Assembly: GCA_947846985.1 (NCBI GenBank)
Contig: CANTUZ010000002.1
Location: forward strand, 62,955,749-63,019,748
Length of the DNA: 64,000 bases
Reading direction: 5' to 3'
Origin: Fratercula arctica
Taxonomy: Eukaryota > Chordata > Aves > Charadriiformes > Alcidae
A program made the translations under genes and the position numbers. Of this stretch, positions 24,601-38,300 are shown in pieces (position 1 is the first letter of the stretch; every line of letters starts with the position of its first letter). Under the pieces are notes generated by a model. That model was not told where the DNA came from and did no database searches. It was given only the letters and a program-made list of their open reading frames with translations.

Positions 24601-27600
24601 TGACATGAAGATCCAAAAACCAGCTATACAATATAGAAACATCACCAACCATCTTAAATGTGTTCTTTTTATTTCATAGGGTGTTTCCTTGATCTTGTAT
24701 TGTAACCTAGTAATAAGGAGTAACCGACTGATAGGCTTTACACTATAGTGATATTATGATAATTATATCATGTCACCTCTTATTCATCTACCTCATAAAC
24801 AGACCTTATCTCTCCACATTTGGAATTATTTCCTAGCCTCTGATCACTTGCCTGTAAGTCCTTTCAGTTTATTGTATTTCTGCTCTGTCTTGTGAGAAGT
24901 GCTGACAGACAGTAAGCAAGATCAAAACTGAAGAGTGACTATTGATTTATAGAACCATATGATAAATGTCGTCTATAAAGTGTCTTCTATTCCATCTCTT
25001 AATACTTCCTAAAACACTCTGGTTTTGTTGGTGGTGGTTTTATTTTCATTTTTAACTTACGGCTGCACATTGAGCAGATGGCTTCATTTGAGCCACACGC
25101 AATGCTGTCTAGGTCTTTTTCCTGAATGTTTACAGTTAATTTAGAACAGCCCAAAACTCCCACTGAAGTCAATGGGGAAAATAAATAAGAACTGCTGAGG
25201 AAGGCCCAGAGGCTGGCAGGATACTGCAAACTAACAATCTTCAGTGTAACTTGGAAAAAAAAAAGAAGGCAGATTTTTTTTTCTGAGATTTGAGCTTATT
25301 AAAGTGATAGCTCCAATAGCTTTCTTTAGGTAAAACTGGTGGTATGAGATGTAGCTATCTATTTCTTGGAAGAAAGATGATGTAATTAGAGTATTAAACA
25401 TTATAAACTGGCTACAAATTTTTTTTTCTCATTCCACAGAGCAGAAGGATTTAGGACAAAATTCCCACAGCTAGATATTTCAGCATTCTTCTGGAGGCAT
25501 GTGGAGCCGTTGATGCTTAGCATAACTGAGAATCACACCTTTATTTAGGTGCATCTGCATGGAATCGGGATCCATTTTAGGTACTCAGCTTTTGAGGTCT
25601 TTTCCCCTGGGTCTAATGTTAATGTCGCTGAGGGCAATGACTCCTTCACACAAACCAAAGGAAAGTAACGGAGGAGAGCCCAGCAGTAAGGAGCAGGACC
25701 ATGAATTTTGTCCTGCAGGGATAAGCAGTTGCCATTGTTTATCCCCTTCTTCTCTAGCGAATCACACGTGGAAGATGTACAATAGCATAGGGTTCGCTTT
25801 ACTCAAATTTAGATGTACAGGGTGCAAAAAGCTGTATCTCAGCTCATTCTTTTGACTCCTTCAGTGGTGGGAAACAGATACCAATTGGGTGGGTGCAATG
25901 TCTGACGTTTGGCACCTGTGTGATCTTGACTCCATACTCAACTAGATGAGCAGAAAGCATCTACAATATAGGTCTCCACAGTCCTGCCCTGAGTTAATAA
26001 AAGACCAGCAGTGCATTAAGAGCTCTAGGCACATGCAAGTCTTTGGCATTGCTTACCACACATGTAGCTGAAACTACAGCAAGATGGCAGTAATATTTCA
26101 GTAGCTCATGAAGTCCCTATGGGAACTCTTTTTAGAATTTGAATCAAAAGCATATCATCCTCTATTAAACTCTATTTTTATTATTGTATTCTGGTGTTTG
26201 GTTTCTACATTTCATTACATTTCTAAAAAACTATTCATTTCTGTAATGCTTTTCCACAGCAATATAAATCTATTCAAAAGTGATAAATGGAATTTGCATG
26301 CACTTAACATTTTGCTAAAGTAATCTAACCTATGCAGTTAAAATACTACTTTTGTGTATTATTGCAGTTTTTATTGTACAGGTACAAACTGCAGTTGCTT
26401 GTTGGAAATAATTTGGCATTGCAAAAAAGTCCTATTCTTTCTCTAGCTACCTTACAAGTAATTTATGCAGATTGCTTTAAGAACAACTACTTATAGGCAT
26501 TATATGCTGGAACTGATATTTTTCTTAAAAATACATTAGGGAATTTAAGAAAACCATATTCAGTTACTGACTCTGTTGTGTGAGTTGATCAATAATTTGA
26601 CAGATTTATTTTTGCAAGCTTATATGCTCATAGATACTATTTATCCCTACTGTAGGGATTTTTGCTGTCAAAATATTTCTTCTGCAATAGGAATTTACTT
26701 AGGGAAAAACAGAGAATTCCATGACCAGCTGTCATAGGTCAGTAAACGTTTAAAAAAAGAGAATTTCTGTAAGGCTCCTAGAGGCCTCCTGTATGTAGGC
26801 ACCATTGTTTGTCATCTAACAAGGAAGATAATCTCAGGAAAATGGAGATGAAGGCTACTTTTGCTACTAAAGAAAAAGATTAGTTCCTTTTGGTTTCTTA
26901 TATTGAGATGGCTAGCCTGGGAGAAATCTTGTAAAATCTTACTAAAGGTGAGGTTTGTACATTTTTTCTGAATTATGTTAGTGACAGTCAGTGTCATATA
27001 CTTCAAAACAGGCATATTTACAGTGCCTTTGTCTTCAACAGCTACCTATCTTGAAATACGTATGTGGAAAAAAACAACACACCAGCTTTTTAGACCAAGG
27101 TGTTAAAGGAAATTCCTTCAATAATTAAGACATAAATGATCCAATAGTGTTTGCATAATAGCTCAGTGAAAAGACCTCTAGTTTATGAAGGGCAAAGCTG
27201 AATGATAAAGCTAAGTTCCAAATAACCAGGAGGCTACTGAGAAAGATTTCTCTAGTTCCTTTGGTCCTCTCTTGAGTGAGAACCTTTCCCTTACGTTTCT
27301 CTGATACATGTACACACGTCTGAACTACGAAGCAGCAGCTTCAAGAAACACTAAATAACAGGTTGAAGTCATAATGAACTTTTTTTAATGTTGACACCAA
27401 AAGGAAGTGGATGAAAAATCTTAGCTGGCTGTGGTCAGGCCAAGAGGTAGTGAACATGTTTGTGTTAATTCATCCTTCTGGCCAAGATGACCAGAAGTGG
27501 CTTTTTACTAGGACATGAAAGGCTTGATTCTGTTTCCCATAGATAAGAATTTAGAGTTATCTGAGACACCCTCGTGTATCTCCCTTGGATCCCACTTCAG

Positions 27601-30600
27601 AAAGGTGCAGATCTCTTTTAGTCCTGTATCATGTTTGCTAGCCCCATGTAGAGGTCTCGGACATCTTAGGCACCAGATGTTTGTGTTTAGGAAAGTGAAC
27701 TGTGCATGAGGTGACAGCTGGAACAGCTTTGTTCTTATACAATATTATAAATATATAAACAGTATGCAGGTTTTGGTGGGCGTGTGTGTTTTGCAGTGTA
27801 TGTTATGGGGATGTTTATAATGTCTGTAAAGGACTGAAGGTAAGAAGTAGGTGAGGAAAGAGCTGGATGACAACACACTAAACTGCCACAGATGGCTTGG
27901 CAATGAACAAGTCAGAGCCCCTTCTTCTTATGTGTAGGGAGGGGAAAGTGATGAAATTCACATTTTTTTAAATTGCTTTAATGTATTATTGAATAGTAAC
28001 AGCTTAGATCATTACATCCCAACAATGCTGCAACACTTGAATGTTGTTTTTAACAAGGGGTCAGGGTATTAATTTTTAATTAGGGAAGACAAAGACAGGT
28101 TAACAGTTTATGATACTCCTATGTGTTCTTCATTTGGTTAGGCCTTTAGTTAATTACCACCTTAGGGACCAAACAATATCCCCTCACCCAAGGACTGTAC
28201 CATTATCCCTAATTATTTACATATTTTATAATATCTGCATTCAGGAGGAGATAGAGGGCTAAACTGAAACATGGACTCAGAACAAACAAATATTAGCTTT
28301 GTTTAAAGAAACAATATTCTCCAATGGCTAGTCTCAATCCTATTCACTACTCCCTGTTCTTTAGCACAAACACTCATGTCTACCATGAAGCTCAAGCTCT
28401 AATTTCTACAGAAGGTGTTAATTAAGCCTGATTGACTTCAAATGTCTACTGAATCCAAATTTCCAGCTACCTCATGGAACAGCTTTGAAAGGACTGGTCT
28501 TGCGATCCCTTGTCTTCATCAATTCTTTGGACTATTACCTGTGCAGAAAAGTGTACAATCTTAGAAGGCATGGGTGGATGCTTGTTTAATGATGTTGATT
28601 AGTAGCTCTGTTTTCAGGACTCTGCTCCCTGACAGCTCCTCCAGTACATGTGCTTCCTGGTCCAGGCTGCTGATGCTCAGGCTGGGCAGGTGATTGCTGC
28701 TGGATATCTTCCAACTCCTGATTCTGAGTATTCTTTTTTTCTTTTTTTGCCTCCAACTATCTTGCTCTGTATCTAAATGTTCTTGTTTGCCATCCAATCA
28801 TCTGATTTCTGGCCAGGACCTCGATGGTTCCTCTCTGACAATTTCCAAGACTGCAGAAAGCTGCCAAGGGGGTCATTAGCACAAATCCATAAACATCTGC
28901 TGTGAAAGGATTTTTTTGCCAAGGATAGTAAAATTGCGAAGGAAGTAGAGCTGCCCCAAATAAGTCAAGGAGAGCAGCGCTTCTTCTGTAAATGAAATCA
29001 GGCTCTGCTGGGAACAAGGAACTTTCCGTCTGTGTTCAGATTGATGGTTCAGCAGTCTGGTGTCTGAGCAGTCTCCTGGAAAGTGGAGCTGAAGGGGAGG
29101 GATTTGCTTCTGGAAGAAGAAAGATGGGAACTTAATATCCCTTCTGCAAGATGCTGAAGTAAGTGCAAGAGATGGAAAGAGCAGCTCAGAGGCAGAAGGA
29201 CAGGGTACATGCATACATAATCTACAAACAGATCAGGGTGTGGTCATATTTGTCTTGAGGTTTATTTATACAGCTCATCTGCCCATTGCATGGTGCAGAA
29301 TGTTAGGTGGTGATAGTATATAGGTGGTCTGATACAGTGGATTTTCTATCCTCCCTTCTCCTCTTTTTTCCTGCTTGGTAAATTTGTGCATAGCAAATGT
29401 ACACACGTGCTTGTGTCCAATCCATGCACTATGTGCAAGGCCAGAAAAGCAAGGAGAACACTAGTTTCTAAGTTTATCCACCCACATAGCACCCAGTGGC
29501 TTATTGGTAAAGGAAGTAATTTGGAAAAATATTTATCTGCAGGTTAAGGATGTTCCCTTAATGATGAAGCACATAACCAATGATTATGGATGTCTGAACA
29601 TGTCCAATACCCCTCAAATCAGACTTCTAACTGCAAAAGAGATCCTACTCATCTCCAGAAATACAAAAATCACAGAGGAGGTAAGAGAGGAAAATGTCTT
29701 ATGGGACAAAAATACGTATAATGGACCGCTTTGCAGCTACATTGAACAACTGCATGATTCAGTACAAATGAATGTAACTTCATGCATAAAGTGATAAGCA
29801 ATTAAGTCATGTGACCTAGGGGAAAGTTAGCTGGCAAATAATTTTAAAAAAATCTGTTTCAGAAGACAGCATGCTAGAATATTTACCTTTATGGATTACC
29901 ATTGCTGCTGTTTTCTTTCTGAAGAAGTAAGTATGATAGGAAACCTAGATAGCAGCACCACCTATTTAAAGATACGCTGCCTACAGCTGGAATTCTCCAT
30001 GCAAGATCATGATACTGACAGTGCAAATCAAACTTTCCACTCACCTCCAAGTAAGGACATATCAAATATGTCTTTTGGAATCTAGTGGTAATTTTTGCCA
30101 AAGATTTTAGTACAAGTAGAATTGAGCCCTAAAAAGAATGAGGAGAATATTACTGGATTTTATAGGTTAGCCTCTAGTGAGGGATGGCCAGTCCCCATGG
30201 TATGGAGACTTTGCTATCAGTTGTGTACAATTTCACTAAACTTTTAATCAAAAACATCCATAATGGAGAAATGTGAGGAGGTACGATTTATCTGCTTCCT
30301 CACTGCAAAAACATGTATGCTGCTTCTAAAAATGAGATTAGGGAAAACATATCACTTTGCCCATATTAATTTTGAGTAGAGCTCTTTCACTGAGATGTCC
30401 TTATGCCTTCACAGTTAGGAACAGGGACTTGAGGCTTGATATGGCATTGCAGCATTGTCTTTCAGGGATGTGGCTTCTGTCATTCTTGCACATTAACTGC
30501 CCAGATGTGGCCCCATTACAAATCTTTAGAAAATGTCAGTCTTCATTTGCTCTTTGCACAGTTTTTAGGCTGGCTGCTGCATTCATGGAAGGGCATGTTT

Positions 30601-31480
30601 ACAGTGAGTGTGCTCTAGCCTTTTCCAGATGTTCTTCCTGGTTCCTGTGGTACCAGAAATGAGATCAGCCACATCGCCTCTGGCCCCCTTGAGGCTTCCC
30701 ATGTACAGAGGAGAAAGATGCCTGAGTGGAACAGGAGAGAGAAAGAACAAGGTCTAGACTAGGATGGTAAAGAGGAAATAAAATGGGTTAAGGATCTGAA
30801 AGGTTAAAATGGCAGATCTTGGGGTAGACTTTGACTGAGAGAGTAGGGGAGTCTGGGATTCAAACTGAGGACAGAAAGGATACGTGAGACTTGATAATGA
30901 ATTCAGGGGCAGGACGAAGAAGAGCATCCCATCCATATAACCTGGAAGACTGGAACTGGTGCATCAGAGGTGAAAGTTAGTATGGAATGAAGAGATGTGG
31001 AGAACCTGATATTAGCTAAGCCAGGAGTTTAAAGAAAAAATAGTCTGTGTTCATTGTAGCCAAATGACATCATAAAGTATACAGAACTGCATTAAGACTG
31101 TGGGTTTGCAGGTCAAACGCTGATGTTATTTTTGTCTTGCTAAACTAGACTAACAGAGAAATGCGGAGCTTTGGGTTTTTTGTTTTGTTTGTTCATTTTT
31201 TCTTCGTGCAAGTTTGAAAGGGAATTAATTCCTTCGCTTTTTTTTTTCTGACAAGCATAAAAAAATCCTGCCCCTCAAAGTGCAAGCACTTATGAGGACT
31301 CAGTGAACACAAGAGCCTGAAAGGCCTAGGAACACCTATAGTGCTTGCCTTGGAGCATGTGTTACACCCTGCATGATACTAACCATCTAGAGGACTGGTG
31401 TACCGCAGCACATGCAGTGACACCCTGCAGTGTGGTCGCTTCTGATATTTATACAGCCTAGAAAACACAGAGACTCAAGG
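15684..31480. other. Intergenic, no gene seen
   Basis: Almost 16 kb with no recognisable gene and few recognisable repeats. It includes one old repeat motif (25156-25178) and an AT-rich block at 22010-22350 with many homeodomain-type TAAT/ATTA cores. Moderately GC-richer patches lie at about 28560-29210 and 30400-30750. Open frames here are short, mostly lack a plausible start, and match no family I recognise. Confidence 0.5.
25156..25178. repeat. Old repeat motif (CACTGAAGTCAATGGGG)
   Basis: AACTCCCACTGAAGTCAATG followed by GGG forms an imperfect palindrome and matches the core seen at 10794 and, in the other reading, at 6831. It is likely a remnant of an old interspersed element. Confidence 0.4.
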
Positions 31481-31489
31481 GGGAAATGA

Positions 31490-31610
31490 TCACAGAATAT
31501 AAATACTTTCTGGCAGAATAAGGAGCAATGGCCTGAAACTAAAAGAGGAAACATTTAGACTTGCTATTAGAAAAATGTCCTTAATGGGAAGAGCAATTGG
31601 GCAGAAGAGC
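31490..31610 (+). mobile_element. CR1-like LINE fragment, diverged
   Basis: AGGAGCAATGGCCTGAAACT, then AGAGGAAACATTTAGACTTG and CTATTAGAAAAATGTCCTTA, resemble the CR1 3' region ('GCAATGGGCTGAAACT...GATTTAGACTGGATATTAGG'). Identity is modest, so this is an older copy. The ends are uncertain. Confidence 0.5.
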
Positions 31611-34600
31611 AGATTACAAAGAAAAGAGATCAAGGAACTGCTGCTATTTCAGACTGCATTAGGTTGAGAATAATAACAAAAGTCAACTTTACCTGTGGAA
31701 GTTCACTTTAAGTGTTTCAGACTTGTAAAGGGCAGGATCCTTTTATTACACTATAGGGTTATTGTTTCTTTTCTCCTAATTCTTTTTCAAAGCAGTGGAT
31801 ATAACACATAATGATCGCAACCAAAGGAAGATGGATGGGGAGAAAGCCATAGGAAACTGAAAAAGTGCCTGAAGATGTTCTGATAATTCCTCACCAGAAT
31901 GAAGACACAGTGAATATACCCTTGGTATTTCTTGGTTACAGCTTCTGGAAAACTTTTAAAACAATGCTAAGTACCATGAACGGAACTACCTGGGAGAGCT
32001 GAGCCAGTTGTGACAGGACGGATGTGCTCTACAGTATCCAAATCCTGTGCAATCTCACTCTTCCACTAGGCTGAAGTTTTGCAGCTCTGAGAACTGTTGG
32101 ATCTGCCATGCTGGATACCCGGAAGAGTGGCCATATGGCAAAAAAAGACTAGATGTGTTGTAGCATCAAAGAATATGTTCAACAACTGTGTCATCTAAAG
32201 AAGGCACACCTCGAAAAGCTTTGCAATGTTAATAGGTTTTCTCCTGGTCGTATGCAGCTTATTGCCTTTTGCATATGGCTTTATATTGAGTCAGATTCTC
32301 AGTCATGCACTACCATTAAATTATGACAGTAGTAATAATAAAAATAGTTACATAGTTACATAGTTTCAGCTTACATCATGATTTGATATCAGAGAACTAA
32401 TTACATTATTTGAAATAGAGAGAGGCAAGCATAATATCTAGTGCAAGATGTTGCAGAAATAAAATAATAATCTCATAATGTTGCTTTGTTTCTGATTTTT
32501 AATAGCAGGCAACATCTGGAATAAGTAAATGTTATCTAGTTTCATGAAATATTGAAAAAGCAACACACCAATCCCTTTTACTATTGAAAATAATGAATGC
32601 CTGTGGAAATATTTTTGAGTTATGACAGAAAGGAAATTTTTATTGTTCTTAGCTACTCATTTACACTGTTAATATTAAAATTTAATCCATCTTTGCACAA
32701 ATTCTCCAAACCAAAAATAAATAATCACTGACTGACATAAATAATGTGGTGGCTGATTGAATATAACAGCTGATAATGGTATTGGGATGCTTCAAAGCCC
32801 CAGCAGATGTTATGGTTCAAAGAGGGTGTTCATAAAAATGCATATCTATATATCCTTTACAAAGTATTTGTGGTTTTAATCAGCAACTTAAATCAATTAA
32901 TATCCTTTACAAGAAAGATGAGGGAAAAGTACCTATGGAAGCTGCAAAGGTAGTTCTTGAGCTCAGAGTGTATTTTTTCAAGACGAGTATTTCACTGAAG
33001 ATCTGATGATCCAAAGTGTCTCATTCGCTTTTTCTTACATGAAATACATGATGGTGCGGGTACTTCAACTGTGTGTCACACCAAGGACAGGAGAATTTCA
33101 TTTAACCTCCACCATCCATTATCACCTGCCATGCACTCTTTGGCCTGAGATGGACTATTTGTTTTTATAATGTAAAACTATATTTAGGGCACACATTTTA
33201 AACAAGATTTTGTTATTGCTAAGACCGTATGCTGAACTATATATTCACAATTAACAGAACAAACCCAATCAGGATTTCAGCATCATCACACAAAAATAAA
33301 CCTGTGTCATGTACTCCTGGAAGCTTAATTGATAAAAGTGACCAAATTAATTTGTTCTTATCTAGACTGTCCATATTTTTATTTTGAAGAGTAGGGGTTT
33401 TTTAATGCTATTTAAAAGATCTGCTACATTACACTGTGGCTTTGCAATAAAAACTCAGTGTGGGACAGAAGAACAGCTGTGCTATCTTGGAAACATCTTA
33501 GTGAACCTAGAATTGCCTCACTCAGATTTTTTTCTCTTTGTCAGAAACTTTGATAATGTGGCTGAACGCAAATTGATTTTTCTTTTAGTTTTCTCAAAGC
33601 TCTTAGAAAAAGACATTATGTCTTTCCTTTTATCTATGGGAAAGACTTTTCAAAATATGTATTTAATTGAAATCCAGTTTTCCATCAAAATAATTTTGTC
33701 TGTATGCTTTTGATCAGCCTAGCTTAGAACCACAAACTGTCACTATTTTCCTTGCTCCAGAAGGGGACTAAGGTAGTATGTCCATTTGAAGAGGCAGAAC
33801 TGTGCTGGCAAGAGGAGCCAAACCTTTCTTCCAGCTTCTTTCTTCTTGCCTTCGCTTCCTGTACTGGCCATACAGAGAACTGGGAATCTGTATGCAGGAG
33901 TGGTCTGTGTATACCGTGTGCAGGGATACAAGAAGGGTATCGTCCACAGTAGCTTGTGATTGTTATCTGCGCTTTATTTTGAATAAGATTTTTTTTTAAA
34001 TCTTTCCTTAGCAAATGGATATTTCGTTTTAAACAATTCACAGGGAAAATATGAGAAGAATATAAGCAAATGCCTGCAGTACACTGAAACTCTAAAAATA
34101 ATAATAGTACAAAATTCAGCACTGCAAAGCTGTTTCGTGCCTCCTGAGACCCAGACACTGGGCAACATTGATTGCCAAATCTCTGTAGCAACATGATGAG
34201 ACTGGTGCTTTGGGACTATGTCTCTTTGCTGAATGGCATTATAAAGAACAAGGCTTATTTTGGTCATGTAGAGCAATTTTTTTGTTGTTGTATGGCTTTA
34301 TAAGAATAAGCTTTACACTGACAGAGGCTATAAGTACGCTTTTATTATTACTATCATAATAAAAAATGTTTCACAAATATGTAGTCTATAAAAACCTTTT
34401 TTTTGGCTACTTATCATATTTTTTTTGCATTAATTTGAAAAAAAAATCTTATCTTAGAAAAATAAAACTTTAGCTTACAAAAGTGTGAAACTTTTACACT
34501 TCATGGAAGAAATCTGCCTTTAACATCTTAAAGGTTTTCCTTAGTGACAGGGAGAAACTGTAATCTTTGATAGAATGAAAAGTAGGAGGTTTTTTCAGTG

Positions 34601-37349
34601 ATGGGACCTCAGAGTAGTCAGACTTTGCAAAAGCATCATTCTTCATTTCTTTTCTTAAATCAGTGAGAGTACTGGGCACCTTCAAGGAAGATCTCAACAC
34701 TGTGCAGAAAAAGACACAAAGGCAGAGCAATTTACCTAATATATTTGGGTTCTTCCTACCTTTTGTTATTTATTTACTATATACCCTTGTTATCTATACT
34801 GTCCTTTGGGTCCTTGCACGAAAAAGAGATGTGATACTACCATCATAACCATGCTGTGAGATTTATTCAATGTCAAATCATCAGTTGCTTGGAACCTCTT
34901 GTTAAGAGATGGGATTGCGTGAATGGAAGGCTATATCCCTCTCATTTTCTCTCCCTTCTTTGAGAGGGTGTAGCCCTGCAGTATTCTAATCTACTAATAG
35001 GCCCCATTTACCCTGAATGTACAGCACACTTACTCCAGATCATGATTTCATGACTCCCTATCTTTTGGTCAATCAGTAGAGTTGCATTTCTAGTCTTGTG
35101 GCTGACTGGACAAGATAAATCACAAGCCTATCTCAGTCTTAACCATTTGTTAAAAGAAAGAAGTATGGATATTTTTTCCTGTTTGTTACTTCTCCAATGC
35201 AATATAGGATGGAGGTTATCTACACTAATGTGCTCCACGAATCTGAGGCATGAAATAAATGAAAATACCGTAATCGCCCATTTGGAAATGCAGGAAGATT
35301 TAGACCGAATAATTACTGAAGTTGGAATTTAGCCAGGATGCCAAGTCTGAACATGTTTCCTGCTGCAAATAGAACCATGGATCCTTTCCTGACTGCATGT
35401 GGCCAGGACCTGATTTTTTGCATGTGTTATAGCAAGCTGTCACCTCCTTTCAGTCTTGTCCTAAATTAAGAATGACATATTACATCCAAATCATAGACCT
35501 GCATTATCAACAGCTCATAGAACAGCCTTCAACACAATCAGTGTAAGTAATTTACCAGATAAAAGAATGTTAATAGCAAGTACAGTATAATTTATGTGGA
35601 CACAAATTGTACCTATCTTTCAGAAGAAGAAAGGCACTGCTGCGCACAAAGAGTGGATCAAGAGCAAGGTCAAGTGTAAGCACTTCTGTTTAACATGCAC
35701 AGCCTGAAAACAGCAGGCGGAGCTTTCAAAGACAGATGGAAATTATACCCAATAAAGTTGTTATAAATAATTGCTGTTTTTTCTCTCCTAGTGGGTTTGA
35801 TATGGGAGAGGCAGTTATAAATGGAAGATCTATTCATTAGAAGGCACTTGATGAAGACCTCCTCATTTCATCAAGTTAGAGTTGAAAGTTTACAACTTGT
35901 AATACAAGAAATGGTCATTTTAGTTAGCTAAGTTTCTTAACTAGCATGTGTAGATATATATGTAAAATGCTGTTACAAGAGGTTTTGCTCATGGTTCTTG
36001 CATCTCAGTTATACATGTTCCGAATGCAAGCACATGTGAAATTTTTCTTTGGATTTAAGGAGCATCTTCTCTTTCTGAAAGTACCAGTGCCTATAATGTA
36101 CTAGGAACGGTCTAGGCTGTGAAAAGTATTTTCTTGATGTGTACCAGGGCTTGAGATTTGTTAGCTGTACAAAAGATCACATTTTGCCTAGATTTTTTTC
36201 TCTCTTCTAACTCCATCTCATAAGCAGAAAGACTGAAAGAAAACATTCGGAACTACTATGCTGTATCTTGATAGTATCTAACCACAAAGCTTCCCCTTGT
36301 CTTCTCAGAGAACCTGCTCTTTGCATCATGGAGGGTTCCCCAAATTTATCCCCTCAGCAACGGAAGAAACCTCAGGTTCTTCACTCCATGATGGAACATG
36401 AACGTTCTGAGGCACAGGAAAAAATGTCACTTTACTAACTGGCTTTCAGGAGTCTGCTTGGGCCAGACATACTTTGTAGTTGATACAATATGGAGAATGG
36501 TAATCAAGTGTGGAAACTGCTCTCTGTGTTGTATGGAGATCACCCCAAAAATGTGTTTTCTAGTGATCTGAAAACCCTCATGCTTCAGAGATCAGCAATA
36601 CAACATGGTGGATGGGGGCCAATTTCTGCCTTAGGATGCTCCATATTTTCCAGCAAGGTAAATAAGCCTGGAACAAGTTGTCAGACAGATGATTTTCTGG
36701 ACAAGATGCAAGACTAGGACTAAGGCAAAGTGGGATTTGTCACTGGATTGCCCACAGATTTTCTCAGTGTTCATTACTGTTCAGCTCGGGTCCTGTAGAC
36801 AACTTCCAGCTCCATCCCCAAATTTACTTGTGAAAAGTAGAGAATGAATGAGGCCAGATGTGTCACACTGATTCTTCCCTGTCAGCACATATAAGTTCAT
36901 TTAACCTGCTTCCGGGTATGTACGAATTTTCAGTCCATCATCTTCACATTCTTGAGTCAACTTTGTGTCCAAGGGCCTGTGTCTCAGCCTTGTGCCTCAG
37001 CAGCTTTGCATAGCCGATAACATATCTCATTTAGTCAGTTCTCTGATACTGAGAATTTGGATTTCCCCTAAGCCTATCTAGACTTTTAGTCATGCTCTGA
37101 CCAATAGTGAGGGTGACATGGTCTTAACAGGTAAGTGAATAATAAGAGATGTCAGCACTCTACGGCAATCATAATTATTGTAACTCTCCTGACCCCAGAA
37201 AAACTGTTGGTGATAGGGGGCCACTTTAGCTGATTTCTTCTTTTTGAAGTACATGCCACAGCATACAACAAAGGCAAACTTTCCAAAGTTCATAGCTGGA
37301 ACAGGAATCCTAGTCACAGTACATCAGATATTTTATATGCACATATATG
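31611..37349. other. Intergenic, no gene seen
   Basis: AT-rich sequence with an 8-mer tandem (AGTTACAT) at 32346-32364 and a TAAT-rich block at about 32300-32720. A purine/pyrimidine-rich patch lies near 33780-33950. The ~109-codon frame at 33384-33713 and neighbours show no family features. Confidence 0.5.
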
Positions 37350-37561
37350 GAAGAATTACTTTACTGAAAGAGTGGTTTCTGGAACAGCCTGCCCAGGGAG
37401 GTGGTTGAGTCACCATCCCTAGAGGTATTTAAGAAACGTCTAGATTTGACACTTCAGGGCATGCTCTAGTGGCAGAGATTGTAGGGGTTTTTTTGTGTGT
37501 GTATAGTTGGACTCGATGATCTCAAAGGTCCTTTCCAACCATGAAGATTCTATGATTCTAC
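37350..37561 (+). mobile_element. CR1 LINE, 3'-terminal fragment
   Basis: The text reads GGAACAGCCTGCCCAGGGAG, CCATCCCTAGAGGTATTTAA, AGTTGGACTCGATGATCTCA, AAGGTCCTTTCCAACCATGA and ends GATTCTATGATTCTA, the standard CR1 3' end in plus orientation. The variant with 'ACACTTCAGGGCATGCTCTA' before the terminus is one of the common avian CR1 subfamilies. It is 5'-truncated to about 210 bases. Confidence 0.93.
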
Positions 37562-38274
37562 ACACATATACTGAACAAAGGTAACTGAATTAAAGTCAGC
37601 TTTCCACAAGTCCCCTTACAGGTAGGTCACACTACAGACCCTGTTTCTCACCATCCTCAATTGTGTTCCTGCCTCAGCTCTCTGCCAAAATCCTTTCATG
37701 ATGTATCCACTGCAAGGGAGTGAAGACATTAGCACAAAGGCTCCTTCCTGTAAGAAAGCAAGGACCTGACCAGGATGACTGAGGAGAAATGGAATTTCAA
37801 ATCACCCACATGAACCCCATTCACCTCACAAGTTATTTTTCTCTTTCCATAGTTCATTCTCTCTGGTAGCACTAAAGGAAAAATAAATGTTTTCATTGAC
37901 ATTTCAGAGACCCTAGTGGGGCTGAAGCACCTGCTGAATGCTTTGCTGAAATGAAGCCTAAGGCCACAGGCCCATTCTGAACTCCATCTTTTATGTACCA
38001 CCGCACCCAAATTGTTCATTGTTCAGAGAGACCTAAGGATACTTTTCTTCTTCCTATCAGTGATGCTTCCATCTCAGCCCAGTCCTAAAAGGGCAATCTA
38101 ATAACATCAGTTTTCTCTTCTGCTAGAGACCATGTTGCACATTATTAGTACAAAGGGAAACCCAGTGTAAGACACCAATTCTTATTTTCCAGAAGAAATG
38201 TCTTTGGCCTTAAAGTTAAGTTACCTTTATTTTCTTGAAAATGTCATATAAAATTTGCAGGGCACATTTCCGCT

Positions 38275-38300
38275 CCCCCCCCCCCCCCCACTTTTTTTTT
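38275..38300. repeat. C15 run followed by T9 run
   Basis: A 15-base C homopolymer is followed by AC and a 9-base T run. Such junctions are error-prone in sequencing, so the length is uncertain. Confidence 0.85.

Noticed and set aside
29504..29794. 96-codon frame in the gene-poor gap
   Set aside because: Starts at a non-ATG codon, shows no domain, splice context or composition change, and is within chance length for AT-rich DNA over 40 kb.
30661..30678. Possible second CTCF-type motif (CTGGCCCCCTTGAGG)
   Set aside because: Only about 10 of 15 consensus positions match, which is too weak to report as a site.
33384..33713. 109-codon frame in the gene-poor gap
   Set aside because: No recognisable domain and typical of AT-rich non-coding sequence (Phe/Leu/Lys-rich).
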